DNA from: Pseudophaeomoniella oleicola
Lineage: Eukaryota; Ascomycota; Eurotiomycetes; Phaeomoniellales; Phaeomoniellaceae
NCBI GenBank assembly: GCA_003868215.1
Contig: QWDQ01000044.1
Coordinates: 62,001-126,000 of the forward strand
DNA length: 64,000 bases
Direction of reading: 5' to 3'
Both the position numbers and the translations under genes were made by a program. The notes beneath the pieces were generated by a model that was not told where the DNA came from, made no database searches, and was given only the letters and a program-made list of their open reading frames with translations. This document shows, one piece after another, positions 20,394 through 32,044 of this stretch (positions within the stretch are counted from its first letter, which is position 1; the number at the start of each line of letters is the position of its first letter).

Positions 20394-21699
20394 ATGGCGG
20401 CAGCTGATGGCGGAAAGAAGGCCAAGGTAGGCGTTCACAACCGTAATGGTACCTCCCGAGCGATCTATCGTTAACCCAATTGTGCACAGAACAGCCCACT
20501 GCGGTCTGTGATTGCTGGAGCTTCGGCCGGCGCAATTGAAATTGGTACGTAGTTTGACTGCTTTCCCGCTGAAGCAAGTCTAGAGGATTGCTAATTATCA
20601 TCATACTACAGCTATAACATATCCCGCAGAATGTATGTCGCATGCGCCTTGTGAATCTTGACTCAGACAGAAGGAGAAGTATAGTACCTCGACGACTGAC
20701 ACTGCTGCGACAACAGTTGCGAAAACCAGAACACAGCTTAACCGCCATCTAGGAGACTCTCAGAAGCTCCCATGGCCACCGTTTGGCAAACAGTGGTATG
20801 CGGGTTGCACAACATTGATCATTGGAAATTCGCTCAAAGCCGCGATCCGTACGTCTCACCCAATCAACCTCATGGAGGACTCAGCATATGCTCATACGAT
20901 GACTAGGTTTTGTGGCCTTTGATGCCTACAAAGACCTCCTCTCAGATGAAAAGGGACAGATAACAGGGCCGAGAACGGTCATTGCAGGTTTCGGCGCAGG
21001 TATCACCGAAAGCCTTCTAGCTGTCACCCCGTTTGAAAGTATTAAAACGCAATTGTACGACCACCCCTTGATCATGACCTATTGTCGCGTTCCATCATCC
21101 GTTTCTCTATTAACCCAGTCCATAGAATTGACGACCGCAAATCCGCGAATCCTCGCATGCGCGGCTTCCTGCACGGGTCTAGCTTGATTGCCCGCGAAAA
21201 GGGCCTCCGCGGTTTCTTTCAAGGCTTCGTACCCACGACCGCTCGTCAAGCCGCCAACTCCGCCGTCCGTTTCAGTTCATACACCTCGCTCAAGCAGATG
21301 GCACAATTCTACGTCGCGCCAGGCGAGAAACTGGGCGCCATCAGCACGTTCGCCCTCGGCGGCGCGGCCGGTGTGATCACCGTGTACGCCACACAACCTC
21401 TAGACACGGTGAAGACGAGGATGCAGAGCTTGGAGGCGAGTAAGAATTACAAACACAGTATTGATTGCTTCACGAAGATTGTGAAGAATGAGGGCTTCTT
21501 TACACTGTGGTCTGGTGCGCTGCCGAGGTTAGGAAGGTTGATCCTGAGCGGTGGGATAGTATTCACCATGTATGTCGCCCCTCCTTCTCTCTTCTGGTAT
21601 TACGCTGTTGCTCTAGAGGGTTTGACTAACTTTCATGGCAGGTACGAGAAGTCGATGGATTTTATGGATAAACTGGATCCAGAGAGGAGATTTATATAA
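20394..21699 (+). CDS. ctp1: Mitochondrial tricarboxylate (citrate) carrier
   Basis: Seven exons (20394-20426, 20490-20544, 20612-20632, 20717-20848, 20907-21054, 21126-21569, 21642-21699) sum to 891 nt, 296 aa, the standard length of the mitochondrial carrier family. It exchanges citrate for other di/tricarboxylates across the inner membrane. Three carrier repeats are visible, each with its signature: PAEFAKTRTQ (formed across the third intron), PFESIKTQL and PLDTVKTRMQ. The first repeat starts PLRSVIAGASAGAIEI. The third exon is only 21 nt. Introns crowd the 5' half while the last two thirds lie mainly in one 444-nt exon. It is tail-to-tail with the isoaspartate methyltransferase, 187 bp apart. 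The Ctp1 subfamily is inferred from the overall match. Confidence 0.9.
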
Positions 21700-21886
21700 T
21701 ATAATGTTTCACTCTCCCATCATACTACGGTACCGTGCAGTACGCTTATCTGGGAACACTTGCACTGTATACGACATAGCGTCAAAGCCCTTGCGACTGA
21801 AATGGAAGCTGGTGGAGAGTATAGGCCTCTACGTGAAGTCGGAAAGCCTACCTCGGGGCCTATCCTCAACCCACGGTTCCATCTCC

Positions 21887-22999
21887 TCATCTGAAGAGAC
21901 CAGTTTCTTTCGGTGGGTCAGTCAACGGCACATATCTGACCCCTTCCTTCCTTGATTGCTTGACCTTGCCGTCCTCGTCTTTATCTACTACCCAAATCCA
22001 TTGATCGCCGTACCCCTCCTTGTCCTCCACGGGTATGAACAGTCGGCCTGGCGCTCTCAATTGTTCCACCAATTCTTTGTGGAGTTCTACGGCTGCAGCA
22101 CCGACGTGAATTGCATCATACTGAGTCGTCCGATCAGCTAAGCGGCCAAGCAACAGGACCCGCGACTACGCTTACCGGACCTTCATCTGCGAAACCCTTC
22201 CTCCCGTCTGCTGTTACGAACCTCACCTTTCCAGTATCAAGCATTTTCCTCCCCTCTTCGCTCTTTCTCATGTTGTTCGTCGCTAATTCTGTGAGTTCTG
22301 GAATGTGTTCGATCCCGATGACCTTGCCCTCTGTATCAACGTCCCCGATCAAATTCGCCAATACGTGCGTCAAGTATCCCGAGCCGGAACCGATGTCGAG
22401 GATGCGAGCCTTGGGGTGAAGGAACTTGAGCAGAGACTCGGAGGCGGAGGCGTGCATGTGAGGAGCAGAGATTGTTGCGCTGTGGCCGATGGATTGCGGA
22501 GAGTCTGTGTAGGCTGCCGTGGGCGAGTAATGGGCTCTGTCAACCTACGCAGAAAGACTGCATGTCAGATTCAGGATCTACCACATCCAAGCCTACACAA
22601 CGAGCATTTGTTTGACACGTGTGGCAACTCCCCGACTACCATCTTAGGGCAGTAAGACCACTAGAAGTAGGAGGTAGGTACCTAGACAGGTTCAGACTCG
22701 TAACATACCCCTAACATGGCATCTTTTACCCTCTCGCTAGTAATAAGTCCATTCTTGTACAGATTCTCCACCAGCTCACTATTCGTCTTCCCACTACACA
22801 TCCAAGCCATGCTGAACGAGGATCTGAACCGCCGTTGCAGTTGCACGTCGTATTTGAACGATGTGGCGTAATTCTGTCGTCTGTTTTGCGACGGTGTTAC
22901 TGTCGCTGCCGCTGCTTCGTTGTGTAACAGTAGATATCCCCGGGGATTTGCGGATGGTGATGCTAGACGCTGTCGTGGGATGATAATTGGTCGTCGCAT
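21887..22999 (-). CDS. Protein-L-isoaspartate O-methyltransferase
   Basis: Transfers methyl from S-adenosylmethionine to isoaspartyl residues of damaged proteins and starts their repair. Exons are 22544-22176 and 22120-21887, preceded by a first exon ending at 22709. From the ATG at 22810 (MAWMCSGKTN) the protein is 234 aa, the standard length; from the in-frame ATG at 22999 it is 297 aa with a basic N-terminal extension. Motifs: ILDIGSGSGYLTHVLA is SAM motif I; YDAIHVGAAA follows as motif II; YSPTAAYTDSPQSIG is the substrate loop of the family. The upstream ATG has a poor context (T at -3, C at +4) while the inner one is strong (A at -3, G at +4), consistent with leaky scanning. Confidence 0.9.
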
Positions 23000-23395
23000 C
23001 AATGACAGGCACCTAGGGTAGATTTATCACTTGAAACCATGTAACAGGGAAAAAGAAGTATGGAAAAATTACTTGAGGTATTCGGAAATGCATTGAATGA
23101 ATGGCAAATGAATGGCCTTGACATCACATTGATGAATGCGGGGAAGGTTGATAAAGCTGTTATCGGGAATCATGGGATTGCGGGGAGGTGCCGATAAGTA
23201 TCATCTACCATAACGTAGTAGCTACCAATAGGAGTTTCGCTGAGAGCATAATTCAATTTATTCTCATATCAAAGCCACTCAAACTGAGCGTTCTATACGG
23301 AGCGTATTCTGGCAACCGAAAGGCCTCTCCTAGTCGCCATCTATCAGCCTAACCGCTGTCTTCAGGATGAAGCTTTGGCAGGTTGTCCCTTATAT
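23000..23395. other. Short spacer, no gene recognised
   Basis: About 0.4 kb between the isoaspartate methyltransferase 5' end and the 3' end of the LRR-like gene. It presumably holds the former's promoter. Nothing else is seen. Confidence 0.4.
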
Positions 23396-24436
23396 TCAGT
23401 CCGAGTCGGTGAACTCACTCCAGTAATATTGCTCCAAATGATATTCCTCCTCGTTTTCAACTCGTTTCCTTTCCTCCTCGTCGACTTCCTCTCTTGACTT
23501 GTCTTCGCCGTTCGCTATAAGCTCGTCTATACCCCGGATCAGTTTCAACTTCGGGAGCTTCTCCGCCGCCTTTTCCTTGAGTTCATCGAGTTGATCCTTC
23601 CGTTCACGATGCATGATCTCTGGATCAGGGTCTTGAGCATACACTACTCTTTGGCCGTCGCGTATATGAGAATACGGGTCCTCCGGGTCATAGCCTCGAA
23701 TGACCAACTCTGCCAGACCTTTTGGTAGCTCGTCGACTAGCCTCACGGTCCGCCGCCCTGGTGGCATTACCAGACCCATCAACGCCCTGATCCCAATTCG
23801 CAGACAAGTCAAATTGGGAAACTGGAATCCTCTCCCACCGGTCTCTATGCGTTACCTTGCGGTCTGTATAGTGTCGTAGAAAGGCTCCGCCTCAAGCTCA
23901 TCTTCCTCTAAGTGATCCCCACCCCAGTAGTCACCAGCATGTAGCTGTTCATCAAAGTCCACATCTAACTTCCTCAAGGACGCACTGCTTCCTTCGAGCA
24001 CAGTCCACAGATCGCCGGGGTTTATGCACGCACCAGAGGTATCTACGCTCTTCAGGCCGCCGGTACGGTAAGTGAAGGCCTCCAGACAATTATCAGAGAA
24101 TCCAACGATCCTCGTCAGGCAACTAGTGTCGAGCTGGCATTTCTTGATATACATGTGTGTCACTCTGCTCGCTCGCACCGGGATCTCCTCGTATAATCCC
24201 GCACTCCCAATACGATTCCCGCCAAAGCCATACATATAGATGCGTTTCAACTTCGGGAGCAGTGCGAAAATTTTAAAATCATCGAACTGGTAGATGTCGT
24301 AACAAGATGGATCGAGGTGGCGTGGATTACGATGGAGGTGAAGGTTTGTGATTTCTGTAGGATCTTGCGGATTGTCAGGCACGCAGTCCATTTTGTAGAC
24401 TTTCCGCAGGTCTGGATTGTCGACGGTAGCTCTCAC
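23396..24436 (-). CDS. LRR-like (F-box type?) hypothetical protein, 5' end unresolved
   Basis: Two exons (24436-23856 and 23786-23396, 69-nt intron with GTAACG donor) give at least 323 residues. The first exon has leucine-rich-repeat-like spacing: KIFALLPKLKRIYMYGFGG, RASRVTHMYIKKCQLD, SASLRKLDVDFDEQL. The second has GLAELVIRGYDPED followed by a charged Glu/Lys-rich C-terminus. Such proteins in filamentous fungi usually carry an F-box at the N-terminus; none is visible. No ATG opens this frame before residue 16 (24391). Immediately upstream another minus-strand frame reads AEAVRLALREQYDTISALGR before a stop, so the true 5' end is probably split by an intron, or shifted in frame, between about 24437 and 24545. 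Function is not known. Confidence 0.55.
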
Positions 24437-25720
24437 CCTAGGCGCCGGCCTAAAGCCGATATAGTATCATACTGCTCACGTAGAGCTAGCCGGACGGCCT
24501 CGGCCCCTATAGACCACAGGGAGGATATGTAGAATAGAACCGTATCGACCGACGACAACTACATACATAAAACATAGGGAGACATACATAGTAATTTATG
24601 CATGGGAATGGGATTGGAATTCACTTGGTAGATAGCGAAAATTCAGGAGCACAACAATGTTCATGATCACCGTAGTTTGGGTTATTCAATACCTGCCCAC
24701 AGTACGGAAGTCAAGGGTTGAATTCTATTCAAGAAGAGGCGAGCATCACTCATGCGGAGTGGGAGTCTTGGGTGGGCAGACTGCGTTAACGGGGGCTACG
24801 AAGGTGGCGGGCATGCCATATTGATCAACTGGAAGCGAACGCCAATTTGAGGTTTGGAAAGGTATCATTTTATCAGACGATAGAACTAGGTTGTAGACAA
24901 ATTTGTCATGTCGCGCACTTGGGCACATGCTCAAGCCACGACAATACCACAACTATCGGACGTCCATGGCAAACCTCGATTTTTTTTGTTTTTCTGTTAG
25001 TATTCGGCGTTGTTCCGGTCGCAAGATTGAGGTATAGGTATCAACAGGCCCGAAAAGTGAAGGAGAGACTGCGGTGGGCACTCATGGAGCCTGATTGACG
25101 ATGTCACCACGAAGTCGATCTCGGGCGTTTGGAAAGAGGAGGATGGAAAAGACAGGACTGTGTCAGCTGAGTGTGATTGGCCGAGTTGCATGCACCCGGA
25201 CTCCCAGCTGCATACATGGGTGTGTGAGGTAGTGAATATGCGTAAAAGTCGGTGATGTTAAAAATCATGGTTTCGTACTTGTGCTTATACCGCAAACAAG
25301 TTTCCCGAAGTAAGAACCGCAACTGCATCCCGAATATCATAATGGAATATGGCGTGATTCCGTGATACGTCAGCCCAAACTCCAAATGCTCAGTCCTGTA
25401 GGAATGTGGCACCCCGTTTTGGACGCCTCTGCACATGCCTCCCAAACCCAGTATCTTGAAATAAAAGGGCCCAACAGCAGCGCATTCAAAACAATGCATC
25501 GCAGAAGAGATTCCGTTGGCCGAAGAATGAAGCAAAATATGTACAGGTGTATGATATGGCCGTAACTTCGTAGAAGGATATCAGTCCTTTGAAAAGAAAC
25601 GTCATATCAGCGAGCAGATAAAAAGGTCGAAACGGATCCAAAGATGTTGAAGAGGTAGTCGGTCGCACATAAGAATATGATACAATGATGAAATCGGATA
25701 AAGGAATTGGAAGTCGCTGC
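24437..25720. other. Intergenic, no gene recognised
   Basis: About 1.3 kb between the LRR-like gene and DHH1, both minus strand. It may hold the 5' end of the LRR-like gene (up to about 24545) and the DHH1 3' UTR. An 83-codon plus-strand frame at 24847-25098 has one hydrophobic stretch but no other support. Confidence 0.45.
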
Positions 25721-27399
25721 TTAGGCTTGCGTTGGTTGACCCGCAGGTTGTCCGTTTGAACGAGTCGAATCTGGGCCGCCACCTCGACCCCGACCTTGGC
25801 CTCGACCACCACGATAACCTCCGCCTCGCTGGTAACCACCACGGCCCTGATGCTGGTATCCTTGCCTTCGTGGCTGTCGCTCGCCACCTGGTTGAGCGAT
25901 ACCTTGTTGTTGCTGCATGCCAGGCTGAGAAGGACGGCGTGCGGGAGCACTGGACGGCGGACGAGGTATTGATTCCGGATTCTCGTACACGTAAAGCCCC
26001 TTGTCGATCGTTTGGGGAATGGGCTGAATCTCAGTCCCGAGCTCTTGCTCAATTCTGTAGAGATTGAACCGATCATCCCAATTGATCAAATTGATGGCTA
26101 ATCCACGGTGACCATATCGCCCAGAACGACCAATACGGTGGAGATAGGTCTCAGCGTTCTTGGGGAAATCAAAGTTTATGACGACATTGACGGCTTGAAT
26201 GTCGATACCACGAGTGAGTAAATCCGAACAGACGAGATTGCGACAGACACCATTTCGGAAATCATGAAATACGCGATTCCTTGCGGTTTGAAGCATCTTT
26301 GCGTGTGAATAGAAGCAAGAGTATCCAAGTTCGGTGATTTTCTTCGCCAGGAGCTCCACACGGTTGGTGGAGTTACAGAAGATGATCGACTGGTTGATTT
26401 GAAGTTTGGAGAAAAGAGTGTTGAGGCAATGGACCTTTTGTTTCTCTTCGACAAATGCATAATACTGCGTTATACCCCGGAGAGTAAGCTCATCCATGAG
26501 GTTGATTTCGTAGGGATTTCTCATATGTTTGTCCTAACATCGTGAGCCAAACTCAGCAGGATGAAATTTGAGTACATACCTTGAATGATTTGACGATTAG
26601 AGGGAAAGTCGCACTGAAAAGCATGACCTGTCGATCTTTGGGATGAAAATTCAACAGTTGTTCGATAACCGGGGTAAATTCTGGGGAAAGTAGCTTATCC
26701 GCCTCGTCCATAACGAAAATAGGGCACTCGGAAAGATCAGCAACTCCTTTGCTGGCGAGATCTAGAATTCTTCCCGGTGTCCCAACGATGATATGCACGG
26801 TATCTCCAAGGCGAATGATGTCGTCCTTCAAACCTGTACCCCCAGTTGTGACCATGACATTGAGGCCAAGATGTTTGCCTAAAGTCTTGCATACTTGAGA
26901 AGTCTGGAGAGCAAGCTCTCGCGTTGGTACCAAAATGAGGGCTTGCGTTTTGGGATTCTTTGGATTGATGCGCTCAAGGGTTGGAATGACAAATGCAGCT
27001 GTTTTGCCGGTGCCGTTCTTCGCTCTTGCTAATATATCGCGGCCCGTCAGGGCTACTGGGATAGTCTCTTCTTGAATTGGCGAGGGCTTTTCAAATCCAG
27101 CCTCGAAAATTCCCATGAGAAGATCACGCTTAATGTAGAAGTCTTCAAACTCGAGACCTTTCGTTGCAGTGACATCCTGGCATGAAGTTAGTCACTTGGT
27201 AATCTTATATTTGTATTTAATCATACCTCCGTTTGCACTCTGTTGTCCTTCGCTGGAATGTTTAGCTTGTCTTTCCAATCGTTCTCATTGCCCCCATCAC
27301 TAGTACACCAGTTAGAACTTTCTATCAAAGTACCAAAGTGCAGCTAGGTGCCCACCTGATGGTAGCCTTATTCAGCTGGCTCGCCAAAGCTTCAGCCAT
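25721..27399 (-). CDS. DHH1: DEAD-box RNA helicase Dhh1 (DDX6 family)
   Basis: Exons 27399-27356, 27299-27227, 27176-26580 and 26533-25721 sum to 509 codons, 508 aa. Dhh1 promotes decapping, represses translation and is a core P-body protein. All motifs are present: Q-motif [10 protein letters not shown] (68-77), AKNGTGKT (91-98), [16 protein letters not shown] (196-199), SAT (227-229), and in the second domain SDLLTRGID and HRIGRSGR. The C-terminus is Pro/Gln- then Gly/Arg-rich with RGG-like repeats ([16 protein letters not shown]), the low-complexity tail linked to condensate formation in this family. The small first exons were found by splicing and supply the [15 protein letters not shown] region that is highly conserved in DDX6 proteins. 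About 790 bp of upstream sequence separates it from SMC6. Confidence 0.97.
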
Positions 27400-28188
27400 G
27401 CTTTTGATAGTTGAGTTGAGTAGATGAAACCCGTCCAAAGGTCTCTTATGTGTGGGTTTCTGGCGCTTTGAGATGCGGGTGGTATTCGACAAGACGTGGT
27501 GGGCGATGCGACGCCTTGAACGGTTCACGTTGTGGAACACCTGGTTGATGTGGATGATTCTGAACTGAGGGTTCCTCCAGGGGAGTAAGGAAATAGGCAG
27601 ATAGAAGTCGCCCAAGACTTCTTCGCTTGTTGGAGAGCTTGCGACAATTTTCAAGGCGGAAGCAAGGACAGTGTCAACAATGTCCGATGTGAGATGTAGT
27701 TGGCGAGGTGAAGGGGAATGGCAGGTAGGGTGTCTTATTCGCGTTACGCAAAGGCGTGTGTATGTTCGTGTACTGAAGTCGTTGGATGTTAGAGAACTTG
27801 AGCTAGGTACCTACATATGATGGAATCGAAGCGTTGATGTTCATTCAATTGGTGCGGGAAGAGCTAACCCGTTTGGGATTTGGCAGGGTCACAGAAAGAT
27901 ACAATCAATTAACGTTATCTTAGACATTTATCTTCACCACAATTGCAACTGACGCAACGTACTGTGAACCTCTCACTGTTTGGAACCAGTCAATAATGAT
28001 AATTTGACCTAAATCGCGCTTATGAATTCAGACCCTGGGTATCACCTCCATACAATAAACATAAAAATCATCACGCTTGTGACTCTGCACCACGTTGTCC
28101 CCTGCTTCTTCAACGCCTGAATTCACAGGTATGAAATCTGTTGTATGATAAACAGCTTTGATGGGGGTCGATCTGGAGAAATTCGGGC
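27400..28188. promoter_or_regulatory. Upstream region of DHH1
   Basis: A 789-bp spacer between the 3' end of SMC6 and the ATG of DHH1. It should contain the DHH1 promoter and 5' leader. A TAGGTACCTA palindrome lies near 27813-27822. No gene is seen. Confidence 0.4.
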
Positions 28189-31100
28189 TCATGTGACCAT
28201 ACTGAGCGTCGTCTGTCCACGTTCAGGTGGCCTCAATCTGTATCACAGACGTTAGTAATGATTTGATTCATGCTCAGCAAATAGACTCACTCTTGAACAT
28301 GAACGTCTGGTGCAAGGACTCTGTCAAAATCAACCTTGGCACCTGGGGATATAAAGATAAACTGTCGGCCAGCGGAACGGCGAGCGGCAGACATCAGGAG
28401 CTCTATACTCATGCGTCTATTCACAGAATCCATAAACACGTCAAATTCGTCTAGACAGCGAATGGGCGAGCCCATAGCCTCCCAAATGGCGAGGAGAAGA
28501 CAAATTTGGGAGTACGACTTTTCTCCGCCGGAGAGAGTCTTAGCTCCTCGCCCGGCGCTGCTCGCTTTTGTAATATCGGGCTCCACTTGAATATCCAAGA
28601 GCTTTTTCTTATGGTCTGTAAGCACCTCACCCCTGAAACTTCGTTCACTCAGCAGATGTTGAAATTGTAGTTTGGCACGTGCAGAGATCGATCCACGGAA
28701 TCGTTGCCAACGTTCTCTTCGTTGATGCAATGACTGCGTCAGCTTTTGTGCCAGCCTCTGCAATTCCGAGAAGGATTCCTGCGCCATCTGGTAAGCATCT
28801 TGGGTTCGAGCAGCTTCAGCAGCAATCTCCTCTCGAGTTCCACCGGCTTGTTCCTGCATCTTCTGCAGATCCCGGGTCAGCTTTTCAAGCTTTTTGTCCA
28901 AGCTGTTGGGCGTCTCGCCGGGATCGATGTTGACTCGTTCAGAGATCTGACTTGCTTTTTCGATGTAACTGGCAACCCTTTCAACGATTTCATGCCGCCT
29001 CTGCTGTATGATGACTCTGTCCTGCTTCGCATCGTCGATGCGACTGAAAGCAGCATTCTTCTCTCCTAAAGCAGTCTGCCGTTCCTTGGCAAGCCTCGCG
29101 GCTTCAGTATCGACATTCCTCTGCTTGGTACGCAAGCTCTCAATCTTTGCATCTACAGCAGCGAGCCGATGCCGTTCGGCTATCAATTTCTGCTTAGCTT
29201 GATCGATTGCATCGACAGAGTCCTCAAATGAGCCTTCATGTACACGCTTCTCTTCCTTGACTTCATCAAGAGTGTTTTCAAGGGCCTCAAGTCGACCGTC
29301 CTCGATGCTGTCCTTTTCAATCTCCTCTTTCAGGGCTTCCACTGCGTCGTCGGCACGCTGAGCCTCAATGTTCAGTTCTCGTTCTTGGCGCTTGTGTCTG
29401 GCAATTGCCTCGTGACATCTCCCCACTTGTAAGTTTGCAGTGCGACTTTCTTGTTCGAGTTGACTAAGCTCACGCTTCAATGCTTGTATGGATTCCTGAT
29501 GGAGATTGATCTGAATCTCAATATCTGTTTTCATGCGCGGCTTTCCTTGGTATTCGCCGATAGGATCCTGACTCGCCATTCCGTTCCGTGTATATGTCAA
29601 ATGGAAACCTTTTCGTTTTTGGTGGCTATTGATACAATAACAACGCTTGACATTCCTGGGCCTGGTTTCACCATACATGACCTCTGACGCATCTTTCAAA
29701 TCTGCGATCAGCAAAGTTTGCTCAATCCCGTGCTGTATGACGAGCTGGTTTCTGACCAAATCGTTGTTGACTTCGAGCGCTCGAAGAGCTGTGTCAAATG
29801 AAGCGTCGGGCTCGTGGGCTCTCGTATCGATAGACCTACCCGTCCCAATTAGAATCTGGCACTCACAACCGACTCGTTTCATTATCTTCGACAGAATCTC
29901 CATATCGCGCTTGCTCGTAACGACAAAGCTGCTCAGGGTGGCTCCGAAAGCTTTCTCTAGTTGCGATGACCACTCCGGCTTCAGCAACCTGACGTGGTTG
30001 CCCACGGGTCCCACGGGCTTCTGTGAGAAAGAACCTTCTCGCGATATTTCGCGAAGAAGTATTGGCATACGCTCGTGGAAAGCGTTTGATTGTGTGCCGC
30101 GGTCTCTCATCATGTTCTGTAGGATGCCTTCCGCCCTGCCGATCTCCGCTCGTTTGCGATTCATGGGCTCTTGTTTCTCCTTTAAATCTGCTTCGGCTTT
30201 CTCAAGTCTATCCTCCAGCTCATCGCGACTGTTCAAGTGATCTCTATGCGCGTCGTGGGCAGCTTCTGCCTCTTCTTTTAGTCGGTCGAGCTCAACAAGT
30301 CGTCTGCCATGGCTTCCACCATTGAGATCTTCCAAGCGTTGTTTTTCGTCGGCGATAGACTGTTCCTTCTCGGCAATGCTAGCATCGGCGGCCTTTAAAG
30401 CTTCGCGAATTGCTCGCTGCTGCCCTTGGTAATCCGAGACTTCGTTTTTTGCAGCGTCGTGCGCTGCCTTGACTTCTTTTCTTTCATCTTCGGCTTGCAC
30501 AACCTCTCGCTTAACGTCTTCCTGAGCCTCGCCTGCTCGTATAGTGGCAGCATGTGCGGCATCGAAGGCCCGTTCGAATTCTGAAGTCTGCGATTCTGCA
30601 TCTGCGATCTTCTGATCCGCAACCCGTAGTTGCGCATCAAAGGACTCCACAATCCTTTCCTGCTCCTGGACCTGCGCCCAAGCCATTTGCCTTCGATAAT
30701 TGCGAATACGATCTCTTAGCGATTCATGCCGATCGGAAATCTGGAGTCTCAGTCTTGCCTTTTCCTTCCGCTCCTTCAGCACTTTTATGTCGTCTTCTCT
30801 CATTTCCAGTCTCTTATCTATATTTTGGATGGCCTCTTGTAAAATCTTGTAATCTTGATCTAGCTGTTCCAGCTGGACACCTCTAATGAAGAATTTGTAC
30901 TTTTCCTGGGGCGATGAACTGCCGATGAACTGCCGCGCCATATCTTGCGAGAGCACATTCATAGGATTATCGATCTGTAGAGCAAAAAAGTCGCAAATTT
31001 CGTCAAGGTCGGCTTTTCGCGTTGACACAACGCGACCCTTCTCACTCTTGATTTTGAAACCACTTGTACCAGATTTGTTGAAATGTCTTTCAATAATTAT

Positions 31101-31737
31101 GGTCTTACCATATTCCTCCGGAAGATAGGCTGTGTCACCTTCGTTCTTCAGTCTCACAATAATGATCGCAGAGTCTTCTCCTTCCTTTATGAAGTTTTTG
31201 AGGCTTTGCCCGCGATTAGTCGTCGACGCCTTGCCTCCTAAACATAGTGTCAACGCAGTGAGAACCGCACTTTTTCCACTGCCATTCTTGCCGCATATGA
31301 AATTGATAAGTGGTCCGAACGTGAATTCGAAATTTCTGTGACACATGAAGTTGATGACCTGTATGCTACGTATGATACCATTTTCAGCCGGCAAATTTGC
31401 GATCTCTCGTTGTATCCTTCTTTGAATGGCCTGCGTCTGCTGCTCGACATATTCTTCTTCGTCGGTAGTCACTCCAGCTTCGCCATTCTCTCCATCCACA
31501 CCATCTTCAGTGGGTGTATCTTCTCGAACCTGAGGTCTATTGGAGGGTCTTGTGCGCTTTCTCTACGAACAAAATGAAGTGAGCATATGCCAAAGCCACG
31601 AGAGTGTGTCTAGTTACCGATATTTGATGCGAGATATCTGAGGCGGCATCCGAAGCATCTAAACCACTGGTCGCTGTACCATCGCTGTCTGGAGCATCTT
31701 CTGCTAAGACGCTGATGTTCCTTTTGATCGGCGCCAT
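28189..31737 (-). CDS. SMC6: Structural maintenance of chromosomes protein 6
   Basis: Exons 31737-31618, 31562-28291 and 28237-28189 sum to 1147 codons, 1146 aa. Smc6 pairs with Smc5 in the Smc5/6 complex, which acts in homologous recombination repair and chromosome segregation. Walker A FICGKNGSGKSAVL lies near residue 131-138. Long Glu/Lys/Arg/Gln-rich coiled coils flank a hinge (about 490-680 with VGNHVRLLKPEWSSQLEKAFG). The C-terminal head has KTLSGGEKSYSQICLLLA (signature) and RCLDEFDVFMDSVNRRM (Walker B). The last intron (28238-28290, TACTAAC branch site) joins a 49-nt exon that adds ELRPPERGQTTLS, the conserved Smc6 C-terminal motif; without it the frame ends early after HVQE. DUG1 lies 307 bp upstream on the same strand. 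Confidence 0.97.
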
Positions 31738-32044
31738 GCCAGTCCCACCTTTGGAAACTTATCAGCTGCGCCGCAGATATTACCCTCTCGAGTCTGAGAA
31801 GACCATTAGCTGTTGCGTGGCTGGCCCCTCAACTCAGAAACTCACAAAGTACGATAATGAAGAATCGCGTATCAGTCGCGTCTTTCCGATCGCGACAGCG
31901 TCACGTGTCTCCTTATCTATTGGAAACTCTAATTATATCTCATCTGATCAACATCATCAGCAACTCCTCCTTAGGAATAACAATAAACTAATCACTCGCT
32001 TTGCCTTTCAGAAAACATTTTGGATCTGGATTCAAATCAACTAT

